From positions 1-11,086 of the forward strand of contig DASVPL010000288.1 of NCBI GenBank assembly GCA_036382905.1: DNA of 11,086 nt, given 5' to 3'. A program made the translations under genes and the position numbers. The notes under the pieces were generated by a model that saw only the letters and a program-made list of their open reading frames with translations, was not told the DNA's origin and ran no database searches. Of this stretch, positions 6,369 through 11,086 are shown piece by piece; the first letter of the stretch is position 1, and the number at the start of each line of letters is the position of its first letter. The DNA comes from AC-37 sp036382905. GTDB lineage: Bacteria > Actinomycetota > Thermoleophilia > Solirubrobacterales > Thermoleophilaceae.

Positions 6369-6374
6369 ATCATA
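6369..6374 (-). promoter_or_regulatory. Possible -10 box for the 3-hydroxyacyl-CoA dehydrogenase unit
   Basis: On the minus strand TATGAT (one change from TATAAT) lies about 28 bases before the dehydrogenase ATG, in the only AT-leaning part of the 107-bp divergent spacer (6342-6448). No convincing -35 hexamer is seen at 16-18 bases, so this is tentative. Confidence 0.3.
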
Positions 6375-6448
6375 AGCCCCCGATTAAGCCGCTCGGTTCG
6401 CCGCAACTCGCGCCGCCGGCGCGTGTCCTCCGCGGACAACCCCCTCCT

Positions 6449-7993
6449 ATGCACAGACTCCCACTCACATACATGCTCGCGGTCGTAATGCTCGCCCTCG
6501 CGGCGACCCCGGCCGGGGCCTCCAAGACGCAGGAGTCGATCCTTCAGGACGACGGTCTGCTGCTGACCGACGACGCCGGCCAGCGGGACCGCTCGCTCGA
6601 CGAGCTGAAGGCGCTCGGCGTGGACACGATCCGCGTGAACGCGCTCTGGGCGCGCATCGCGCCGGAGCGCGACGCGACCGTCAAGCCGAACTTCGACTCG
6701 TCCGATCCGGGTGCCTACCCGGCCGCCAACTGGTCGGCCCTAGACGGGCTGGTCCAGGGCGCCGCCGCGCGCGGCATCGGGATCCTCATGACCGCCACCG
6801 GACCGGCGCCGGCGTGGGCCTCGCCGTGCGGCGACCGCCGCACCTGCGACCCGAACCGCGACGAGTTCAAGGCGTTCGTCACCGCCCTCGGGCGCCGCTA
6901 CTCGGGCAGCTACACCGTCGGCGGCTCGGCGGCGAGCGGTGGCGGCGGCGGGACGCTCCCGCTGCCGAAGACCAACACGGACCTCGACGCGATCGTCGCC
7001 CAGGCCAACGGCGAGCAGCCGATCCAGGCCGCGCAGGCCGGCACGGCGCTGCCGCGGGTGGCGCGCTGGTCGATCTGGAACGAGCCGAACCAGGGGTCGT
7101 GGCTCACGCCGCAGTACACGGGCTCGAGCAAGAAGCCGGTGCCGGCGTCCGCGCGGATCTACCGCGGGCTGCTGTACGCCGCGATGGACGCGCTCGCGGC
7201 GTCCGGCCACGGCAGCGATCAGGTCATGATCGGCGAGACCGCGCCGCTCGGCCGCACCGGTGGAGCGCTCGCGACCCGCCACCGCTCGCCGCTCGCCTTC
7301 TACCGCGACCTGCTCTGCATCAACAGCAGGGGCAGCGCGATCTCGACGTCCTCGCTCGGCTGCAAGGGGACGTTCCGCCGCGTCCCGGCCGCCGTGGCGC
7401 ACCACCCGTACGCGCGTGCCGCGATCGGGAGCCCGACCTCGAAGGCCGGCCGCGACGACCTGCCGCTCGCCTCGATCCGCAACCTCTACCGCGTGCTCGA
7501 CCAGGGCGCCAAGCGCAAGCGCATCGGCAAGAGCGCTCCGGTCTTCCTGACCGAGTACGGGATCCAGACGAAGCCGCCGGACCGCTTCGGCGTCTCCTTC
7601 GGCACGCAGGCGCGCTACATCAACCAGGCCGACTGGATGGCCTACCGCGACGGGCGCATCCGCTCGGTCTCGCAGTACGAGCTGGTCGACCCCGCCGACC
7701 CGGACACGTTCAACACCGGCCTGCGCACGAGCAGCGGCGACGCCAAGCCGGCGCTCGCGGCCTACCGGCTTCCGATCTGGGTCAGCCGCGGCCGGGTCTG
7801 GGGGCAGGTACGCGCCGCCAGCGGCGGCGAGGCCGAGATCCAGTGGCGCAGCTCGTCCAAGAAGGCGTTCAAGACGTACAGGACCGTGAAGCTGAACGCG
7901 CAGGGCTACTTCGACCAGAAGGTCAGCCCCAGCCGCGGGCAGTGGCGGCTGGTGTCCGGCGGCGTCGCCGGGCGCACCGCTAGCGGTTACTGA
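6449..7993 (+). CDS. Secreted clan-A glycoside hydrolase-like protein (GH5/GH39-like TIM barrel)
   Basis: 514 aa from ATG 6449. The start puts a normal signal peptide at the N-terminus: MHRLPLTYMLAVVMLALAATPAGA, cleaved near residue 24. The open frame goes on upstream to 6329, but that would bury the signal behind 40 residues and overlap the divergent gene. The mature part reads as a retaining (alpha/beta)8 hydrolase: LGVDTIRVNALWARI early in the barrel, SIWNEPNQGSW with the acid/base E212, and VFLTEYGIQ with the likely nucleophile E369. A Gly-rich low-complexity insert near 160-168 and a roughly 45-residue Gln/Ala-rich stretch interrupt the barrel between strands 3 and 4. The last 75 residues, from GRVWGQVRAASG, look like an accessory beta-sandwich. 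The substrate is probably an extracellular polysaccharide or glycoside, but the GH family cannot be fixed by eye. The 3' end overlaps the convergent permease gene by 14 bases. Confidence 0.82.
   Translation: MHRLPLTYMLAVVMLALAATPAGASKTQESILQDDGLLLTDDAGQRDRSLDELKALGVDTIRVNALWARIAPERDATVKPNFDSSDPGAYPAANWSALDGLVQGAAARGIGILMTATGPAPAWASPCGDRRTCDPNRDEFKAFVTALGRRYSGSYTVGGSAASGGGGGTLPLPKTNTDLDAIVAQANGEQPIQAAQAGTALPRVARWSIWNEPNQGSWLTPQYTGSSKKPVPASARIYRGLLYAAMDALAASGHGSDQVMIGETAPLGRTGGALATRHRSPLAFYRDLLCINSRGSAISTSSLGCKGTFRRVPAAVAHHPYARAAIGSPTSKAGRDDLPLASIRNLYRVLDQGAKRKRIGKSAPVFLTEYGIQTKPPDRFGVSFGTQARYINQADWMAYRDGRIRSVSQYELVDPADPDTFNTGLRTSSGDAKPALAAYRLPIWVSRGRVWGQVRAASGGEAEIQWRSSSKKAFKTYRTVKLNAQGYFDQKVSPSRGQWRLVSGGVAGRTASGY
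7976..7987. repeat. 12-bp perfect palindrome at convergent gene ends
   Basis: ACCGCTAGCGGT is its own reverse complement. It holds the TAG stop of the minus-strand permease (7982-7980) at its centre and lies just before the TGA of the + strand hydrolase (7991-7993). As RNA it could form only a 4-bp stem with a CUAG loop, and no T-run follows on either strand, so it is a weak terminator candidate at best. Confidence 0.35.
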
Positions 7994-9395
7994 GCGGGCG
8001 CGCCAGCAGCAGGTAGGCGAGCCCGATCGCGGTGATCGCGGCGAGCACCATCGGTGCGGCCCACACCTGGTAGATGGGCGCGCCCGGCGGCGCGATCGAC
8101 TCGCGCGGCCAGGCGATGTTCACCGTCTCGAACGCGAGCCAGACGACGGCCGCGACGTTGACCGCGAGTCGCCACCGCCCGGAGCCCCACGTGCCGCGCA
8201 GGCGCGCGACCAGCGCGGCGACCGCGGTGAGCAGGAACGAGACGTAGATCGCGGCCGTGCCGAACGCGATCAGCGTGCCGACCGCCGCGGAGTGCAGCCC
8301 GAGCAGCAGCCCGAGAGCGGCGATCACCCCGGTGACCGCGGTCGCGACCACGGGCACGCTGCGGCTGTCGGCCCGCCGTAGGTAGCGCGAGCCAGGGAGC
8401 ACGCCGTCGCGCGCGATCGAGTACATCGTCCGCGCGGTGAGCGACTGCGCCGCCATGCCGCACGCCACGAACGCCACCAGGACGACCGCGGCGAACGGCT
8501 TCGCCGACCAGGAGCCGAACGACGTGACGACCGCCGTGGTAATCGGGTCGAGGTCCTCGCCGGAAGCGATCAGGGCGGGGTCAGGATGGGCGAGTCCGGC
8601 GGCCACGGCGTTGAGGATCACGAGCGCGCCCACCGCGAGCAGGGAGATCCAGATCGCGCGCGGGACCTTCCGCGCCGCGCCCTGCGTCTCCTCGGCGTGA
8701 CCGACCGACACGTCGAAGCCGATGAACACCCAGCCGCCCACCGCGAGCGCGGCGAGCATCCCCGGCACCGCCAGCGAGTCGGTGAAGATCGCGAGCTCCT
8801 GCTCCCTGAAGACCAGGAGCAGCGCGAGCCCGAGCCCCACGGTCGCGATCACCTCGGCCGTGATGCCGGCCTTGACCGCGCCGGTCAGCACCCGGATGCC
8901 GAGCATGCCCGACAGCGTGCAGAACAGCACGAGGAGCGCCCCCGTGATCACGATCGCGCGCGGCGTCGGGTCGATCTCGAGCAGCGTGAGCGCCCAGGGC
9001 GCGGCGAGGTACGCGATCGTGGTGTTAGCCACCGCGTAGGCGCAGATCGCCATCCACCCGGCGAACCAGCCGTACGCGCCGCCGATCAGGCGCCGGCTCC
9101 ACTGGTATGCCCCTCCGGCGATGGGGAAGTCGGCGGCCAGCTCCGCATAGACGGCCAGCAGGAGGCACTGTCCGGCCAGCACCACGGGGAGCACCCAGAC
9201 CCAGCCCGGGCCGGCCACGATCGTCCCGATGAGGACCGCGGCGTACAGCCCGGTCACCGGCGAGATGCCCGCGAAGCTGAGCGCGAGGTTGTCGAGGCCG
9301 CCCAGCCTTCGCGCCAGCTCCTGCGTGTAGCCGAGCTCGCGCAGCCGCGCGCTGTCGGCGTCAGTCACGCGCGCGCTCGACGATCCGCGCGACAT
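7980..9395 (-). CDS. APC-superfamily amino-acid/amine permease
   Basis: 471 aa with about twelve hydrophobic segments, an inner-membrane secondary transporter of the amino acid-polyamine-organocation superfamily, closest in feel to the GABA/choline (ACT) branch. Visible landmarks: LALSFAGISPVTGLYAA (38-53, TM1 with its broken helix), YAELAADFPIAGGAYQWS (83-100, the APC loop signature), GFDVSVGHAEETQGAARKVPRAI (226-248, TM6 end and the conserved Glu-rich loop) and ARTMYSIARDGVLPGS (321-336). The substrate is probably a neutral or gamma-amino acid or amine (inference). ATG 9395 lies inside the 3' end of the upstream LuxR gene. A second choice, GTG 9368, trims nine residues and gives a short stop/start overlap (GTGACTGA). 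Neither has a strong ribosome site, so translation is likely coupled. The upstream regulator may control it. Confidence 0.9.
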   Translation of the reverse strand: MSRGSSSARVTDADSARLRELGYTQELARRLGGLDNLALSFAGISPVTGLYAAVLIGTIVAGPGWVWVLPVVLAGQCLLLAVYAELAADFPIAGGAYQWSRRLIGGAYGWFAGWMAICAYAVANTTIAYLAAPWALTLLEIDPTPRAIVITGALLVLFCTLSGMLGIRVLTGAVKAGITAEVIATVGLGLALLLVFREQELAIFTDSLAVPGMLAALAVGGWVFIGFDVSVGHAEETQGAARKVPRAIWISLLAVGALVILNAVAAGLAHPDPALIASGEDLDPITTAVVTSFGSWSAKPFAAVVLVAFVACGMAAQSLTARTMYSIARDGVLPGSRYLRRADSRSVPVVATAVTGVIAALGLLLGLHSAAVGTLIAFGTAAIYVSFLLTAVAALVARLRGTWGSGRWRLAVNVAAVVWLAFETVNIAWPRESIAPPGAPIYQVWAAPMVLAAITAIGLAYLLLARPLSNR

Positions 9396-11086
9396 CCACG
9401 CGCGACGATGCGCCGAGCTTGAAGAACAGGTTGCGGATGTGGGACTCGACCGTCTTCTTGCTGAGGAACAGCCGGTCCGCGATCTGCTGGTTGGTCATGC
9501 GGTCGGCGATCAGCTCGGCGATCTCGAGCTCGCGCTTCGACAGCGAGCCGATCCCGGCGTCCCCGGCCGCGCCCGGGCCGCGCGGCTCCGAGCGCGCCCC
9601 GAGCTTGCGCAGCTCGCGGCGCGCCTCGTCGCGCACGCGCACCGAGCCGCACTCGTCGAGCGTGCGCTCGGCGTCGCGCAGTACCTCGATCGCCTCGGAC
9701 CGCGCGCCCGCGGCCGCCAGCCCACGGCCCTGGAGCACGCGCGCGAACGCGACCTGGAGCCGCGCACCGATCAGCTCCGCGGCGTCCGCGGCGGCGGCGC
9801 CGGCGGCCGCCGCCCCCCGCCCGTCGCACTCGGCCAGCAGCACCGCGGCGCGGGGCCCGGCCGGCCACGCAGCGCGCGAGGCACATGTCGAGCTGGGCGG
9901 CGTCCGTCTCGGCCGCGTCGGCGTCGGCGCGGGCACCCGCGAGGTCGCCCAGCGCGATCCTGGCCAGCGCCATCACCTCGAGGTCGAAGCAGCGCTGGAG
10001 CGCGACGTGGAAGTCCGGGCGGTTCAGGTCGTTGAGCGCGTCGAGCGCGGCGGCCGGATTGCCCAGCTCGTTGTGGCAGCATGCCCGCACCCACCCCGGT
10101 CCCCCTCCCGCCGAGGGCATCGTCCCGCCGAGCAGGCGATTGTCGACGTCGAGGCTGGCATCCGCCGCGGCCATGGCGGCCTCGAGGTCGCCGGCGTAGT
10201 AGTGAGCCCAGGCCAGCTCGTAGAGCGCCCAGTAGAGCGAGTTGGGGTTGGCCGAGAGGCGCGCCGCCTCCACCGCCTGCTCGCAGGTCTCGAGGCACTC
10301 CGCCAGCCGCCCCTGCATCTGGAAGGGGAACCCACGGACGAGCTGGAGCGATCCGAGCAGGCGGCCCTGACCGGTCGCGCGCGCGATCTCCATGCCGCGC
10401 TCGGCGTGGGCGATCGACGCGTCGTACTGCTCCGAGTAGTTCTCGGTCCAGCCGAGGTGGAAGAGCGCCTCGAGCCGCGGCGCCAGCTCCTCGTCGCTCG
10501 CCGCATCGACGATGGGCACGGCCTCGTCGCGGTGCTCGCGCGCCTCGGCGAAGCGTCCCGCCGTCGCCTTGATGAGCCCGAGGGCGGACGCCGCGGCCGC
10601 GGTCAGCATCGTGTCGCCGAGCGCGCGTGAGGTCTCGAGCGCGCCCTCGCCCATCGTGAGCGCCTGATCGATGTCGAGGGCGTGGAGACCGTCCACGCCG
10701 AGCTCGATCTGGAGCGCGGCGGCGGCCGGTGTCCCGCGCTCGGGCAGCTCCTCCCACGCGCGCAGCAGCCGGCGGTGCGCGTCGTCGTGCAGGCCGCGCC
10801 AGTGCTCGACCCCGGCGCAGAAGGTCGTTAGCTCGACTCGCCGGGTGGTGGCATCGGGCGGCAGCAGCTCGATCGCCTCGAGCAGGTTGGTGCGGCAGCG
10901 CTCGAGCTCGCCAATCGCGCGCAGCGCGTTCGCGAGCGCAACGCGCACCTCGACCTGGCGCTCGCCGTCGCCGGCCGGAAGCAGGCGCAGCGCGGCGCTG
11001 AACCAGCGCGCCGCCGTCTCCGGCGCGCGAGACGCCGCCGTCGCTCCGGCCGCGAGCAGGACCTCGATCGACTCCTCGTCGCCCGG
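9361..11086 (-). pseudogene. LuxR/LAL-type transcriptional regulator, 5'-truncated by the window and frameshifted
   Basis: The gene enters from the right edge; its frame is open without a start from 11086, beginning PGDEESIEVL. The in-window part has two good pieces. From 11086 to about 9870 it encodes tandem helical, TPR-like repeats (for example APETAARWFSAALRLL, then AEAREHRDEAVPIV), as in the sensor region of MalT/LAL regulators, whose ATPase domain would lie outside the window. From about 9865 to 9361 the sense frame is one base over: it carries more helices (RAAVLLAECDG) and a full LuxR/GerE helix-turn-helix at 9543-9364 (LSKRELEIAELIADR, MTNQQIADRLFLSKKTVESH). Removing one base from GGGG (9852-9855) joins them as CVAGRARAAVLLAE, which reads naturally. 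As written, the first frame runs on as Arg/Gly-rich nonsense to 9365 and lacks the DNA-binding domain. It is a sequence error or a recent loss of function. The permease follows directly. Confidence 0.85.

Noticed and set aside
6342..6448. Regulator site in the divergent spacer
   Set aside because: I looked for the CTAGAA/TTCTAG motif or other good inverted repeats and found none; only a tentative minus-strand -10 box was kept.
9845..9880. Programmed +1 frameshift in the LuxR gene
   Set aside because: No slow or stop codon at the shift point and no stimulatory element that I can see. A one-base homopolymer change explains it more simply.
9419..10630. Long + strand open frame opposite the LuxR gene
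   Set aside because: Arg/Ala/Ser-rich shadow without motifs; the minus-strand TPR-like repeats and helix-turn-helix explain the region.
1..11086. Defence system, CRISPR array, insertion sequence, prophage, tRNA or other RNA gene
   Set aside because: No direct-repeat array, transposase, integrase, nuclease/helicase cassette or tRNA-like fold was recognised. All long coding regions belong to metabolic, transport, regulatory or secreted-protein families.

Overview
The window is about 70% GC, with tightly packed genes and strongly G/C-ending codons. A PDZ-less S1C-type protease end, an Aquifex-type aconitase, a large LuxR-family regulator and secreted beta-sandwich proteins suggest a high-GC actinobacterium. 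A member of class Thermoleophilia (Solirubrobacterales-like) is my best guess, from gene content only. There is no 16S rRNA or other taxonomic marker to test this.

Left part (1-3833, all + strand): the 3' end of a trypsin-like serine protease, then an aconitate hydratase with a hairpin terminator behind it. A short non-coding stretch with a two-copy repeat and an unusually AT-rich double palindrome leads into a two-gene unit: a TetR-family regulator and a crotonase-family protein whose genes overlap by ATGA. The palindromes are the obvious candidate operators for that regulator, which would make the pair self-regulated and responsive to an acyl-CoA or related ligand (inference).

Middle part (3864-6341): a small secreted protein of unknown function on the + strand converges on and overlaps a minus-strand pair. 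That pair is a two-domain 3-hydroxyacyl-CoA dehydrogenase followed by a small MTH1187/YqgV-type thiamine-binding-family protein. The crotonase and the dehydrogenase belong to neighbouring steps of beta-oxidation-type acyl-CoA breakdown, and aconitase handles the resulting carbon in the TCA cycle, so the region has a central and lipid/aromatic catabolism flavour.

Right part (6342-11086): a 107-bp divergent spacer separates the dehydrogenase from a secreted clan-A glycoside hydrolase on the + strand. This converges on and overlaps a minus-strand APC-family amino-acid permease. The permease sits directly downstream of a large LuxR/LAL-type regulator that runs off the right edge of the window and carries an apparent one-base frameshift in a four-base homopolymer.

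I found no mobile element, CRISPR array, RNA gene, defence system or clearly new multi-gene system. The most notable points are two genes with no canonical start codon where homology says they begin, the frameshifted LuxR gene, a displaced cluster cysteine in aconitase, a crotonase lacking both hydratase glutamates, and the tandem overlapping operator. Two odd starts plus one homopolymer frameshift in 11 kb also raise the possibility of residual sequence errors.
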